A stretch of DNA of 64,000 nucleotides from NCBI RefSeq assembly GCF_965363235.1, contig NC_134846.1:5027001-5091000 (forward strand), written 5' to 3'. The notes beneath the pieces were generated by a model. The model made no database searches. It was given only the letters and a program-made list of their open reading frames with translations, and had not been told where the DNA came from. Positions 24,421-36,840 of the stretch are shown here, in pieces; position 1 is the stretch's first letter; each line of letters opens with the position of its first letter. Source of the DNA: Mytilus galloprovincialis. Its lineage: Eukaryota > Mollusca > Bivalvia > Mytilida > Mytilidae. Both the position numbers and the translations under genes were made by a program.

Positions 24421-25790
24421 GAATTTTCATCTTTAATTTTTTTCTTTCTCAAAAATAAAAATGTTTTTTTTTTTTTGTGTTGAGGATTTTTCAATTTGTT
24501 TAATCAAAGTTTTGTTTTTATGTTTTAAATATAATACACATATGTGTATGTGTGAACCCGTGTATACACATTTATTACCTTACCCCGAAAAGATAGGAGA
24601 ACAACAACGCACCAGCAAAATTTTGTGATGTGGCGCAGGATTATTATGCAAAATTATTGTTATTTCCCTTGCTTAAAACCCTTAACTTTATATTTCCCTA
24701 TTTTGTTATTCACATTCAGGTTAACTACATATTCTCTTTATATCTGTTAAATCAAATGGATATTGGTTTGTTTAATTCATTGATAGAGATATTTATTTTT
24801 ACTCCAAAGTTTAGTATTTGCACCGTTGCAAAACATTTGTAAACTTCTTTAAAAAGTTAATATACATTTAAGATAACATCTGAGCAATACGGAGACGCAT
24901 GGATCTAGGTATAATATAACCCTGCTCGTAACAACACGGTTCGATTATTGCCATAAAAGGATTTAGCATAGCGGAAAGCAATTACAATATGCCCTATAAA
25001 ATCTTAAACGACAGAATAGCTTCACTAAAGCTGAGAGCTATAACATATTCATCAATAAATAGTAAATGAAAAATATTGTAACATAAAATTTCGTACTTTA
25101 TGGCTACGGATTTGGTGATATCCTCGTTGACAACCTAGAAAATATGTAAAGATAAAAACAACACCTAGGAAAGCTGTTCTGTTCCCAGTCTCTCTGTATA
25201 AGGTTGATTAATTTTTGGAAGTCATTGATGCTCCCCCTTTCTTAACTAGGTAAAATGAATTAAATAATATGTTCACTGGTTTTTTTTTTTGTTTTTTTTT
25301 GGGGGGGGGGTAGTATTACTTAGCTATTTTAATACCAATAGTGCTTTAACATTTGGCATCCATCGTCTCTGTTTACAACTAGAACAAGTTGTGGGTTACA
25401 TCTCCGAATCTCAATCAGAATTACTAATGCTAAATGTTTGTCCCGCGAGGTTGATGTTGAATTTTACAGCGATTTTTCTGTTTTTAACTGAAATACATTA
25501 TTTTGGGAAAACTAATCAGAAATTAAGCAGACATTTGAGTCAGTGCTCGGTGGAATTAGATACGACTGTCTTTAGGAGACAAGTTTTGAAAATGTAGGTG
25601 TATATTTGTTCCTGTGGTCTTTAATTTTTATAGTATGGTTTATTTGGTACATTTTGTGTCAAGACTGATATTGCTGATTACTTAAAGTTTGTTCATTTTG
25701 AGACAGATTTTCTTTTATTTGGAATAAATGTGCGGTGGCATTTTAGCTAAAAATTAACTTCAAATGTGAAGCTAATTTACATTTCTCTAG
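24421..25790. other. AT-rich DNA without recognised feature
   Basis: Contains a T run at 24463-24475 and a T/G run at 25280-25311. The plus-strand frames at 24630-24842 and 25289-25597 lack domain, signal or splice evidence. Confidence 0.4.
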
Positions 25791-25794
25791 ATAT

Positions 25795-26045
25795 AAGAAG
25801 ATGTGGTATGAGTGCCAATGAGACAGTTTGCCTTCTAAGTCACAATTTTTAAAATAAAAATCATTATAGGTCAAAGTACGGTCTTCAACACAGAGTCATG
25901 GTTCACATAAAACAATAAACTATAAATTGTTCCCAAAATGACTAGTGTAAAACGATTCAAGCGGGAAAAACAACGGTATAATCTATATACAGAACGAGAA
26001 ACACTTATGAATCACATCAACTAACGACAACAAGGAACATTATAG
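25795..26045 (-). repeat. Interspersed repeat R1b
   Basis: Reads gatgtggtatgagtgccaat, gtacggtcttcaacacagag and gagaaacacttatgaatcac. This is the reverse of the R1b copies at 13667-13930. Confidence 0.7.
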
Positions 26046-26504
26046 AAGATAAAAAAAACTGTTAAACAGACTTATGAAGAAGGGATATAGTACGATTCTG
26101 TTGTGGTTGTCAGGTTATTAAAGTTTGCATATTTTGGTTTTAATATTGTTTCACTTATAGGGTCTTTACATCGGGATTAAACATATTTTTTTTAAAAACC
26201 AGTTGTTGGCATGACACGGGTTATGTTCTTCTCTTAAATATTTTATAATTTGTATAATACTGAACCCCTAACGGGAGTTGCCTGATATTCCTATGATGAG
26301 GACGTAATCTTAAAATCAGTTTAATTAAGGTCTGGAGCTGACATGTCAGTAACTTCTAGTAGTCTGTTGTTATCTATGTGTTATTATCATTTTGTTTATT
26401 TTCTTTTGTTACCTCTTCTGACATCGGACATCTTTTGAACAGAATTTTACTGGGTGTATGGTTATGCGTTTACTTTTCTACATTGGTCAGAGGTATCAGG
26501 GGAG
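26046..26504. other. No recognised feature
   Basis: No coding exon or RNA gene is visible. The stretch lies between two interspersed repeats. Confidence 0.35.
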
Positions 26505-26760
26505 GGTTGAAATCTCATAAACATGTTTAACCCCACTTATTTTGCGCCTGTTCCAAGTCAGAAGCCTCTGGCCTCTGTTAGTCTTGTATTATTTTTAAAT
26601 TAGGTTTTTAGTTTTTAATTTGATTAGTATGGCGTCCATTATCGTGCGGCAGTTTCTCGCTGCATTAAAGACCTATTGGTGACCTTCTGCTGTTGTCTGT
26701 TCTATATATATGGTTGGGTTATTGTCTCTTTGACACATTCCCTATTTCCATTCTCAATTG
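26505..26760 (+). repeat. Interspersed repeat R7
   Basis: Starts with ggggagggttgaaatctcat, passes gtcttgtattatttttaaat and atggcgtccattatcgtgcg, and ends gacacattccctatttccat. The same order is present at 9375-9745, and fragments lie at about 42275 and 53600. Confidence 0.75.
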
Positions 26761-28079
26761 GATTGTCTATTTAAAAAAAATAGAAGATACAAAATTATTA
26801 TGTCTGAGGCTGTCAGGGAGAATCATAAAACCCTTGACATAAAATTATCCATATTTTGAGTCAGAGATGGGAGATCTTCCTATGATGCACGCCCGTCCTC
26901 CCCCTAAAAAAAAGTAAACAACACTAAAATCTTATTCTGACATTACAGATGGGATTTCATTTCATTCACGTGAATAAGGTTGGTGTGACTCGGTGTGCGC
27001 CTTTTCCTAAATTCATCTTTTTTGTTTGTTCTCCAGATCCCACCTTTGGTGTCCCCTTGATTTCATTACCCACATTTTAATAATCCTATATCCGACCATC
27101 CCTTTTTGTAACCTCAATAGCACCCCATCTCTATATCCCACTTCTGGGGCTACTTGCAAAATTCATTTTGATCAAGATGGATTGTATGCTCAGAATTATC
27201 AGCCTGATATGGATCAGGATAAAAGTTTCGTGGTCCCTGTAAAAAAACAAAACAGTTGTGACTTTCTGTTTACATAACGAATATAAAAGGGGAGCGGACG
27301 AGCTACAAAAAATATAATAGTATCAACAAAGAGGCAATTTCGATAAATGTTAAATTATTTAAAATTTCTCAAATTACGAAAAGAGTGCACACGCTGAAAT
27401 GTCTCGCCTTCTTTACTAATCATTGATATTATGTTGATCCAAAATCCTGGACTTAAAAACATGAAATCCCGAGGTCCTGAATGAAAAAAAAAAATCCCGG
27501 GTCCCGAAAGGGTTAATCCCGAAATCAAAAGTTTAAAAACACCCGATCCTGACGTCCTGGAAAGGGTCCTGCCCACCCTCTATGTTGATAGTCCTAAATA
27601 TAAAGCTTTACTACAACTATCACATAAACTTAACATGGTCAAAGAAAATTAGGACAAGGTCATATAAACAAAACGAGAAATACATGTACACCTTACAATA
27701 AATCACTAAGTATAAATGACCCATGCTAATAGTTTCTAAGAAACAGACTTAACCGAGAAAACTAAACACATGAACCACGAAACTAAGGTCAAGGATCTGA
27801 ACCATGGCAGGCAGAAGTGTACAACTCACAATTCCATACAGCAAGTAAAGTTAACCTATTTCTTATAGTTTAAGAAAATCAGAACAAAACTAAAAAACTA
27901 AATACTGTGCAATGAACAGTGAAAATGAGGTCAAGGCCAAATAAACCTGCCAGACTGACATGCACATCATTAAATATTTCCATACACCAAACAAAGATTA
28001 CATATTGCATATAGTGTTAGAAAAAAAGACCAAATATCAAAAACTTAACGTTGGTCAAGGTTTGATAAGCACAACCATG
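26761..28079. other. Mixed repeat-like DNA without gene
   Basis: The part from 27355 to 27600 (with aaatcccgggtcccgaaagg and related ccg-rich words) resembles a dispersed repeat by composition. The part from 27640 to 28000 contains scattered aaggtcaagg words like those at 7834 and 29060. No exon is supported. Confidence 0.35.
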
Positions 28080-28934
28080 CTTGACACATCTATATCATTT
28101 CCTCTATTGTTCAATAAAATATCGTCATTTGATCGCGATGGATCAGCATCGCGTTGTGACTCAGGTTGGATTGGTTGATATGACATGCATATATGTCTAC
28201 TGGATCAGAATTCGTATCAGAGGCTCCTCTGATTCTACCTCTATCTCTACCATCACGCCCACTAGTTCTGGTATATTTTGGTGGTATGCCTGTGTTGTTT
28301 GCCAGAATTCTACGTATTTTAAATGACAATTAGAAGAATTAAAGGGAACAGTTTTTATAAACAGTATGTATATACAATATGATGTTGATGATAATGAAGA
28401 GAGCGTAGTCAGATTACGTTTTGAAAGTGGAAAGGACTTAGACTGGTCGATGTAAGAGCGGTCTATAATCGCAGAAAAAGTGTGTTAACATCGTGTTGCA
28501 ATCGAATAAATCGTGCATGTATTGTCGTTATGCCCGTTTTATATACGATGGACACCCGAATGCTAAAATTGTAAGTTCGTACGAAGTTGGTCCCGATCTC
28601 GTTAAAATACCAAAAAGTGACCGAAGCAAGTACGATGAATAACGAAGTCTATACGATGGTGCCGAAATTGTATACGATAGCAAAAGATGGACATACGAAG
28701 GTTAACCGAAGACGGGTATTTAAGCTTCATATCTCAGCCGTAGCCTACACGATGGATCACGAAGGCTACACGATGGATTACGAAGGCTACACGATAGATT
28801 ACGATGATGGCGCGATGGCCATACGATGTCTAAAAAATACGAACAGAATTTCGACATCATTTCGTTTCTGTACAAGTCTGCCATGCATGGCGGGTAATCG
28901 ATCTTTTTGTCTAATTCTTATAAAACTTAGTTTA

Positions 28935-29475
28935 TTATCCCCTCGCCTACTACATGTAAGTTGCGTGTAGATAAAATTGTTATCGACACTCTAGAACCAA
29001 AATGCTCAAAACTTGGTAATGTGTTACTCGTTAAGAATATCTTAAGCGCTATTGACTTTAAAGTTCAAAGGTCAAGGTCACAGTGGCAGTTGTAATACAA
29101 GGCAATATCACCCTTGTGGACACTCTAAAACCAATATGCTTCAAAAGATTTTAACCACATTTGGTATATTGTTCCTCCTTGTAATGATCTGACATTTTTT
29201 ACGTTCAAGGCCAAAGGTCAAGGTCATGCAGATGGACTTGTTTTTTTCTCCTTGAAATAGCATAATACACAGGAAATTGGTTGCTCATTTTTTTACCTGC
29301 TGGTTCTAAAGACAATATTAAAGGTATTTCCAGTTACTATAAATGTTTTGGTTGATTTCTAAAAAAATAGTTTATGTATCAAATATGCATATTCAATTTA
29401 CCATTTTCTGCATGTGTCATATACAAATATAGTGTCCATATTTGTCCTCAATATGTTACATACGAGGGGATGCCA
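28935..29475. mobile_element. Small element with cccctcg / cgagggg ends
   Basis: Left end tatcccctcgcctactacat, right end catacgaggggatgcc. The interior has two partly similar halves (cactctagaaccaaaatgct and cactctaaaaccaatatgct) with aaggtcaaggtcac-type words. It is nested in the element above, giving three levels of insertion. Confidence 0.5.
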
Positions 29476-30230
29476 CGCTCGGCATTGCCTTGTTTGAACT
29501 GTAAAATGTGTGCACTAGTCTGAATAATCACCCATAATTATGCCCATGTTTACTGATCTATCTTAAAGGTAAGGTAATGGGTTCGTTGATCCCTTTTATT
29601 CAAAAAGAGCTCTTTCCAGGAGAATATCACAATAATATAGACAAAAGGAAGGATGTGGGGAAAGCAACAAAGGCGGCAAAATATGACATATAGAAAACAA
29701 AATGGTTATGGAGTAAACATTCGTGTGACAACAACTCAGACGATACATAAAAAATCAGAATAATGAATAAAAAGTTGGTTTCCCTATACACGTGTACCTG
29801 CAGTGTTGGTGAACGAGGCGCGCTTATTTAAAGGAACCCCAGCATGTAATGATATGAAACAATCCAGATGGAAAAGGCCTGAACATATCGCTCTTATCAT
29901 AACTAACGTTTTTGTCTTTTCGTGTTGTTGTTGTGAATAGAAGAAATTGAATATGTTCCGACATTGTCTAATATAAATTAAAAACTATAAATTCTTTGTC
30001 ACCTTTAATTATGTTACTTGATATAAAAAATTGACAAAAAAATAATATTTTACTTGTAAAAGTAAATCCTGAGCTAGTAATAGCTGCTCTTCTTGTTCCA
30101 TTTGAATTGATAGAAACAACGCTGTCGCCTTTCTTGTTCTCATAGAATCATATGATATGAGCTCCATGTTTTGTGAACGTCTTTCTTAACTGTCGTATTG
30201 GACTGACCAGTGCATATCGCGCATGGCACT
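29476..30230. other. Interior of the nested element, no gene seen
   Basis: No frame with recognisable protein content. It ends where the ccatcg-rich subterminal region begins. Confidence 0.35.
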
Positions 30231-30957
30231 TTAAATGTATTTTAGCGCGAAAATTATCTTACATTTAGCTGGATTTATTGCCGTCGTAGTTCCATCTTGT
30301 CGCCTTCGTACTTTTATTCGATGGCAACACGACGGGATTACGAGGTCTTCACGAAGTCGTGTTGCCATCGTAAGACATTCGGGTACCTTCGTGATTCATT
30401 CGTGTAGACATCGTAATGTCAAAACTGCCCGATGGAAACGATTGAAACACGAATGCAATACGATGTGCAAAGATGCATTCCCGGTGACATTACGATATTG
30501 AGGATAGTGATACGAACTCAATACGAACCCTCAACATCGGGCGCACCTTCGGGGATTTTTTAACATGTTAAAAAATTTAGAACCCTTCCCGAAGTTGTCC
30601 CCGAAGGCTAGAAAAAGTGGCCGATGGTTAAAGATGGTTAAAGATGGCACTAAGAATAGCCCGATCTGGATACGATCAGCCCCGATTTTGAAAATTTCCA
30701 TTATCGTGTTGCCATCGGCGTAAAATTCGGGACAGTGTGACGCGGGCATTATGAAAACGTGATTAGCGTAATAAATCGTGATTATCGTATTGAAGACTCA
30801 GAATAGGCGTGATGAGAACGTGACCCGTAGAGGGATCGTAGTAGCATCGTGAAAACAATGAAAATCCAAACTTTCATCCTGCTCGTACCGGGACCTCACC
30901 TTTTAGATCGCGGTGAGCGTGGTGCAATAGTGGTCTAGTGTGACTTGGGCATAAAAC

Positions 30958-31404
30958 ATGCTCCTTGTTTCTCTACCTTTCCTACTGATCAAAATGAGCA
31001 ACTGGTTCTAGATATTGTCTTGAATTGTTGATACCGTACGTTTCCTGCTTTCATCGTGTCAGAATACATTTTTTAATAATCGTGAAATATATATCACTTA
31101 TTGTTCAGTAATTTCAACTGTTGTTATTATTGTTATTGGTCGTAACGTAATCAATAAACATAATCAATACCGAAGAAACTGTGCTATCTTATTTTTTCTT
31201 AGTTTCCCAGGTAGCAAGTACAAAAAACATCACCAATTGATACAATGTACATTTATAAAAATTCATATATGTATAGCATGTATGGCACATGAAAATAAAT
31301 AACGCTGCGCTCTCCATGTATTCATTTACTCAATTCGTGAATGGAATGCTCTGTAACTAAACTGACGAATACTAGTGATAAACTTTGTTTTATTCATAAT
31401 TTCA
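30958..31404. other. No recognised feature
   Basis: AT-rich single-copy-like DNA between repeats. Confidence 0.35.
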
Positions 31405-31580
31405 TAAAAAAAAAGATGTGGTATGATTGCGAGAGAAACATGTTTTTCCACCAGACATTAAATGATGATGAAGTGAACAAGTATAATTCATAGTACAGTC
31501 TTCAACATTGATGAAAACCATTACCGCACAACAAGCTATAAGAGAATCCAAAAAGAAAAATTTAAAAACAATTCAATTCA
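31405..31580 (-). repeat. Interspersed repeat of the R1 group, diverged
   Basis: Begins agatgtggtatgattgcgag and includes cttcaacattgatgaaaacc and cacaacaagctataagagaa. Confidence 0.6.
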
Positions 31581-31694
31581 TTCGAGAAAAATTAGTTTTA
31601 CGGCGCATATATAGGACTCTTAGTGATTAAACTCGTGTTATGTGCACAACCATCCCCTTAACATTGAACAGTGATAAAAAGCATATTATAAAAA

Positions 31695-32055
31695 AAGTTG
31701 AATCGTTTCACAAATGATATCGGATCTGTTCCTTACGTCGGAACTACAATCCCCTTCCCTTTCATGAATGTGACCTACCGAATTAGACTATTTACCGTAT
31801 TTGTTATCACATTGGCAACACGACGTTAGCCACATGTGAAGTAGGATCTGCTTACCCTTTCGAAGCACCTGAGATTAACCCTAGTTTTTGGTGGGGTTCG
31901 TGTTGTTTATTCTTTAGTTTTCTATGTTGTGCCATGTGTACTATTGTTTGTTTGTTTGTTTTCTTCATTTTTAGCCATGGCGTTGTCAGTTTATTTTAGA
32001 TTTATGAGTTTTACTGTCCCTTTGGTATCTTTCGTCCCTCTTTTGAAAAGACTTT
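31695..32055 (+). repeat. Repeat R2
   Basis: Reads ttcacaaatgatatcggatc, tcatgaatgtgacctaccga, gttttctatgttgtgccatg, ccatggcgttgtcagtttat and tatctttcgtccctctttt in order. It is the inverse of the copy at 21890-22395. Confidence 0.8.
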
Positions 32056-33464
32056 TCAAATAAATAAATAAAGAGCTCCGCTGTAAGCGCATGGTACTCC
32101 TCTTGTCTTTATGCTTTAAGGGCATACGATACAGTAGAGATCCCTCGTTGATTTTTTCTTAAAATTTTGATAGAAGGTCAATTTCAATGTGTACTTTTTA
32201 AATATGCAAAGAAAAATGTACCTTCATGACTTACTTTTAGAGATAATTTGGTTCGAAATTTGTATATTTGGAAGAAAATCCCTAAAATTTAATAAATTAT
32301 GACTTTTAAAGAAAGTAACAATACTTTTGAACGAAAAGTCATAACTTAACCGGGTTTTTGTAAAATATTCCCTTGATCCATGACATCAACATGCTGAAAC
32401 AAGTTTAAGGTTAAACTAACTCATCATGTTCCGGATTTAGATTGCTATATCCGAAATAAAACATTGACCATACTTTTGCGTCTTTTCGGAAGTGCAGAAA
32501 AAATTTGATCGTTGTTTTTTTCCTGAAATTTTGGCGGAGTGTTCTTTAAACTGTACTTGATTGATTGCAAAAGAAAACAATTGGGGTCCATGTGCTTGTT
32601 TTTTCAATAAAAGCCATACATCTTTTCTTTTACGACGTCTGTCCGTATGGCGCTAAATTACGTTAAATTAAGTTTTAATCGCAACAACGTCGTGTAATCA
32701 TTCCCGCGGTACACGAGTTCGCTGTCAAGTTTATGCAGGTGTTTTTCAAAGCGTTGATACTTAATATAAATGGAGGATTCTAGCAGATTGCTTTGTCAGA
32801 TGTAGATCTTCTAGAAGTATAAAGGTGCATCTCCGTCCGACATTAGTTCTAAATTGCTTGATGTACTGTAGGATGATAGACAACATTATTGACATGACAA
32901 AATGTGAACCAACTATAAATTAAGTGAGGCGATCATACCATATAACCGTCAACAATGACAAAACCGATACCGTATCGTCAACTTTAAAAGGTCCCGACGT
33001 ACTTTGATTTTACTATTTTTTACACTCAAAAAATAATTATCTTTCAAATTTAAATTATGAGCAGTACTTCTTGTTTTATAATAAGAGCTGTTTTGTGCAA
33101 TTTAACTCATGCCATTATTGCATAAATCGACCGAAAATGAATTTGTAATATAATATTTCATAGGAAGTACTGCAGCCGGTATAAGAGAATGATATTGAAC
33201 GATGTCTTTATCAATAGATATGTTACATAACATTTTTTTACGGCGTATACGTATGAATATTTGCTTACTTGTTTGTCTAGAAGAAGAGCTATATTGAAAA
33301 CACTTTGTTCGTCTGTCTGATCGTCTAACTATACGACGAGTTTTAACGTGTGTACACTTTCTGATCTGTCTGTCTGCAGTTAGTGTATATTTGCCGATAC
33401 TTCATTTTTTATCTCTCAATACATTGAAGTAAAAAATGTACAATAGGGACATGCTTATACAAAT
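32056..33464. other. No recognised feature
   Basis: About 1.4 kb with no long frame, no repeat recurring in this window and no RNA-like fold noticed. Confidence 0.4.
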
Positions 33465-33745
33465 AAGAAGACAAATGACTAAACGACTATAGGACATCAG
33501 ACGGCCTTCAACAAAGAGTAAAACCCATACCGCATAGTAAGCTATGAAAGGCACCTACATGACAAATCCAAAAAAAAACTCAAATTAAGTACAAAACAAT
33601 GAACAGAATACAAATATGATGAACAATAGCAAAAGACACCGTTAAAAACAAGCCCTTTTAACAGCATATGAACGGGCGTTTTCTTGTTTTGGTCTATTAC
33701 ATCAAGTTTCATATACAAAAAGAATACATGTACAACCAATTAAAC
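33465..33745 (-). repeat. Interspersed repeat R1
   Basis: Contains cagacggccttcaacaaaga, cccataccgcatagtaagct and gaatacatgtacaaccaatt. Confidence 0.65.
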
Positions 33746-34520
33746 AAACTAACGTGTGACAATGCTGCATCTATTGGTAATATTTTGCTTAAATTCAAAC
33801 CAAAAGCGACACCAATATATTTTTGGAAATCTTTTTAACGGATTTTTATTGACAGTTTTTCTTCATACACATACAATATTATATGTTTTTAAAATATCAA
33901 TTAAAATCGGCTTTTTTATGTACCAATTTCAAGTCCAGAATAGGATGAAACACTCTCTATACTTATTATTCTATTTACGAATAGAGGTGTTAAATGACCT
34001 TGTCCACCAATGAGGGTCTCGCACATGCAGTCGGTTTTGTTATTTCATTGATAGTTTGTTAAATTTGGCCTTACAATGACAATTCTCCATAAAATTTGGA
34101 GGCTGCCAAATGCTAAACAAGAAAAGAATTCAAGATAGTACTATTTACTTCGAATTCATTATCAATAAATGAAAATAACTGTTCGCGTCATGAAAAATAT
34201 TGCACAGCTGTACAACACGCCGTAGTAATGACTTTTGTGTATGGATTTCATCACCAGACCAGATTCGGCTACCCTACACGCCATAGATTTTGTTAAATTT
34301 TTCTCATTAATTACGGGTTCTGTTTTCTCATTTCTTTAAGTTTCATTAAAATAACATTTGAATGTCATAAATGTGCAAAAAATATTTGCCGCTGTACGTT
34401 AAGCAGCTACCAATACTCATAATTAGCTATTGCAGGTCGTTTTGTTCCGAATTTTGTTTTTCAGCATGTTACAGTTTAAGCAACGAATAGTAAGATAGAT
34501 CCAAATTCCTTGAAATATTT
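33746..34520. other. No recognised feature
   Basis: AT-rich DNA. A plus-strand frame (33756-34013) has no domain and ordinary low-complexity content. Confidence 0.35.
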
Positions 34521-34522
34521 CT

Positions 34523-34708
34523 TTATCTACGCTGAGCAGATTCCGCTGGGGCCGGGCCGTGCAGCGTTTTGCAGTTATTCAGTGCCAGACTTAAAAGCTC
34601 CACAATTCTTGTTCCGTCTTTCCATGTTATACTGTCAATACTCTCTTTTGTGTCTATCACCATTTCTTCAATTTCGTCATGCAAAATTTCCTTGACCGTT
34701 TCCGACAT
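34523..34708 (-). CDS. Possible small protein or first exon, unidentified
   Basis: A 61-residue frame starting at an ATG (34706-34708) reads MSETVKEILHDEIEEMVIDT and continues with SITWKDGTRIVELLSLALNN. It ends in a proline/alanine-rich, basic tail before TAA. Its balanced, acidic and amphipathic composition differs from the Ile/Phe/Tyr-rich chance frames around it, so it may be real. It could be a complete small protein or a first exon. A weak donor-like CAGC|GTAGAT overlaps the end. I do not recognise the family. The DNA immediately to its right is satellite-like and offers no obvious promoter. Confidence 0.35.
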   Translation of the reverse strand: MSETVKEILHDEIEEMVIDTKESIDSITWKDGTRIVELLSLALNNCKTLHGPAPAESAQRR

Positions 34709-34829
34709 TTTGTCAAAAGAAAAAATCCCCAAAACTGTACAACATCAAATCAGAAATTATATAAAAATCAAAAGGGTACTTAGTTTAATAGAAATATTAA
34801 CTAGTCACCATAGTCTAATCATTAAATGC

Positions 34830-35430
34830 TGAAAGCATTTGTGATTTATTATCCGAAAAACTGGGAAAAAAAGCCTCATTTTTTATGAATAAAAACTCCA
34901 TAACTCCAAAAATGTAAATGTTTCATAAAAGTTGGTAAAAGCGTGTTTGAGTTATTGTCCAAAAAACGGGAAAAAAATCCCCTTTTTCAATATAAATTTT
35001 CATAACAGAAAAACGTAAAATCTGAAATTTAAAAAAAAATTGAAAGGTAGCTTAAGTCAACAGATGTAAACAGTTCACTAAACTGTCATAAAATTTTGTT
35101 TAGGTGTTTATGAGTGATTGTCCGAAAACTGGAAAATCCCCCCCTTTTTTAAGCATAAAAATTCATGACACGGAAACGTAAAATCTGAAATTTATAAAAA
35201 TCAGAGCATACGTCAATAGATTTAAACAATTTACCAAAGTCTCATTAAGTTGATGGAAGCATTTTAGAATTAGTCTCCGAAAACTGGAAAACTCCCCCTT
35301 TTTAAGGAAAAAAAATTCATAACATGGAAACGGAAAATTTGAATTTTATAAAAATCGAAAGGGAGCTTACGTCAATAGATATAAACAATTCGATAAAGTT
35401 CCATAAAAGTTGGTGGAAGCGTTTTTTATA
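34830..35430. repeat. Satellite-like tandem of about 170-bp units, 3-4 copies
   Basis: Each unit runs from tgtccgaaaactggaaaa through cataaaaattcat, cggaaacgtaaaatctgaaa, agcttacgtcaatagatata and aacaattc to cataaaagttggtggaagcg. The array closes with ggacgacggacggacaacgg. Reverse-complement fragments of one unit occur at about 43600-43690 and 54930-55020, so the unit is also dispersed. Confidence 0.75.
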
Positions 35431-36330
35431 AATTGTCCTAAGTGTGGACGACGGACGGACAACGGTGTACCATAATATTTCCCGTTTTAGACGTGCGTAT
35501 ACACACAAAGAAACAAGTTATAAAAAATGCTAAACATATAGTACAGATACAAGCGTGCTCGATGTTTGTGATAGAGGAGGAGGGGTGTGAAATTGCTGCG
35601 AGTTTTGTTTATCCAAAATCGATTTTACATATGTCCGTTTTTTACAATCAATATTTCACAAATTAAGTTAAGAATAAGGAATCAGTGAAAAAACTATGTA
35701 AATTAAGTATTTTTCTATTATCCTACATTGAACTTTTGATGTTGTCCCTAACTTTGGCTTTGTGGAAGCGTCGACCATGTGCATTATACGCTGTCATCAT
35801 TGCAGAAGTTGAAACACTATGTATTTCCGTTGGTGCCCCCACCCTTTTGTGGGGAAAATTTGGTTGATTATATAGGAAATCGCCGAAGCATGACTGGACC
35901 CCCCTAAGAAGGCTCGAGGGTATAAAAATTTCAGAAAAAAATTAAACATTTGGTTTTCATTACAAATTTAATTTGTTACCTTTTGTAGTTGTTACTTTAT
36001 CATATGGTACAAAAATCATTCAAAACAATCACTTCGTGTTGGCCCCAGATGACTTTTAAAATGTATAGATCATTGAAAAAGATCCAAATTATCTCCCTTT
36101 GGTGGAAAAATGCCATTTTTTGGCTTTAAAATTGAAATATCTTTTTTAACTCATCGGTGACCTATATTTTTTAATATAATTTCCATATAAGCTGTACTTA
36201 AACTAAATTATTGTAAAATTTGAGCGATTTCTGTTATAAATTTCTTTTTTTTATTTCGATATTACCTTTATTTCTCCTATTACTTCAACAGAAAAAACCC
36301 ATCTTTACAAAAATGTATGCTTCTTTCTAA
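35431..36330. other. Gene-free DNA with a TIR-element fragment
   Basis: At 35830-35925 a fragment (ttgtggggaaaatttggttg, attatataggaaatcg) matches the small TIR element at 11900-11990. A further piece (cttatgaaaagttctggatc) lies at 36855-36880, so one copy of that element may have been split by the 36331-36840 insertion and other DNA. The words ttttgatgttgtccctaa at about 35738 recur at 42728 and 54046. Confidence 0.45.
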
Positions 36331-36840
36331 ATTAAGGGGGTTCGCGGGTCTAAATTATTTATATAGGATTTGTCTATATTTTTCTATAAATAAACTTTAT
36401 CTTATAGTTAATAGAAAAATAAGATAAAAAAGTGGGGTCACCGTTCATTTGCAGCGTTTTGCTACATTTTGTTTTCGGTAAAAGCAAATATAAGAAGTCT
36501 TTCATTCTTCGAAATATACATTTACCACACATACATGCATGCAAGTTAATTTCATATTTTCTTTTATAAGATGATTGCTTATTTGAAATTCTGCGAATGA
36601 AATTGTGAATATCATAGCTTGGGAAAAACAAGTTTGTATTTAACAGATTCAAAATTTAAAAAAACAAGTTTGTATTTAACAGATTCAAAATTTAAAATAA
36701 TTTAGACCCGCGAACGCTGCAAATGAACGGTGACCCCACTTTTTTATCTTATTTTTCTATTAACTATAAGATAAAGTTTATTTATAGAAAAATATAGACA
36801 AATCCTATATAAATAATTTAGACCCCCGAACCCCCTTAAG
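36331..36840. mobile_element. Long-TIR (fold-back) element with captured interior
   Basis: Left arm 36331-36457 and right arm 36713-36840 are near-perfect inverted repeats of about 128 bp. The ends are ttaagggggttcgcgggtct and agacccccgaacccccttaa. The interior (about 36462-36660) is an apparently identical, same-orientation copy of 37259-37457. A 33-bp piece (aaacaagtttgtatttaaca...) is additionally duplicated head-to-tail at the interior's right end (36627-36693). No transposase is present. The flanking ttaa-like ends suggest a TTAA-type target, but this is not certain. Confidence 0.85.

Larger units (their letters stand above)
28530..30752. mobile_element. Nested element with cgatgg / ccatcg subterminal repeats
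   Basis: Bounded by atgcccg at the left and cgggcat at the right. Both flanks carry many degenerate acgatgg, cgaagg and ccatcgt words, in opposite order on the two sides, so the element can fold back. The centre has no transposase. The 127-residue plus-strand frame at 28587-28970 reads through these repeats (note the triplicated YTMDYEGYT-like segment) and is not considered a gene. Confidence 0.55.
28080..30957. mobile_element. Second T1 element, left-truncated and split by a nested element
   Basis: The left portion (28080-28330) is homologous to 1790-2040 of the first T1 element (shared words include aatatcgtcatttga and attttggtgg). The right end (30900-30957: agatcgcggtgagcgtggtg, gtggtctagtgtgact) matches the T1 right terminus at about 2400-2445. 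The left terminus is not seen. Between them lies a different terminal-repeat element at 28530-30752. Confidence 0.6.

Noticed and set aside
28587..28970. A 127-residue frame with internal YTMDYEGYT-like repeats
   Set aside because: It coincides with the acgatgg / cgaagg subterminal motifs of a fold-back element. The repeats are those motifs translated.
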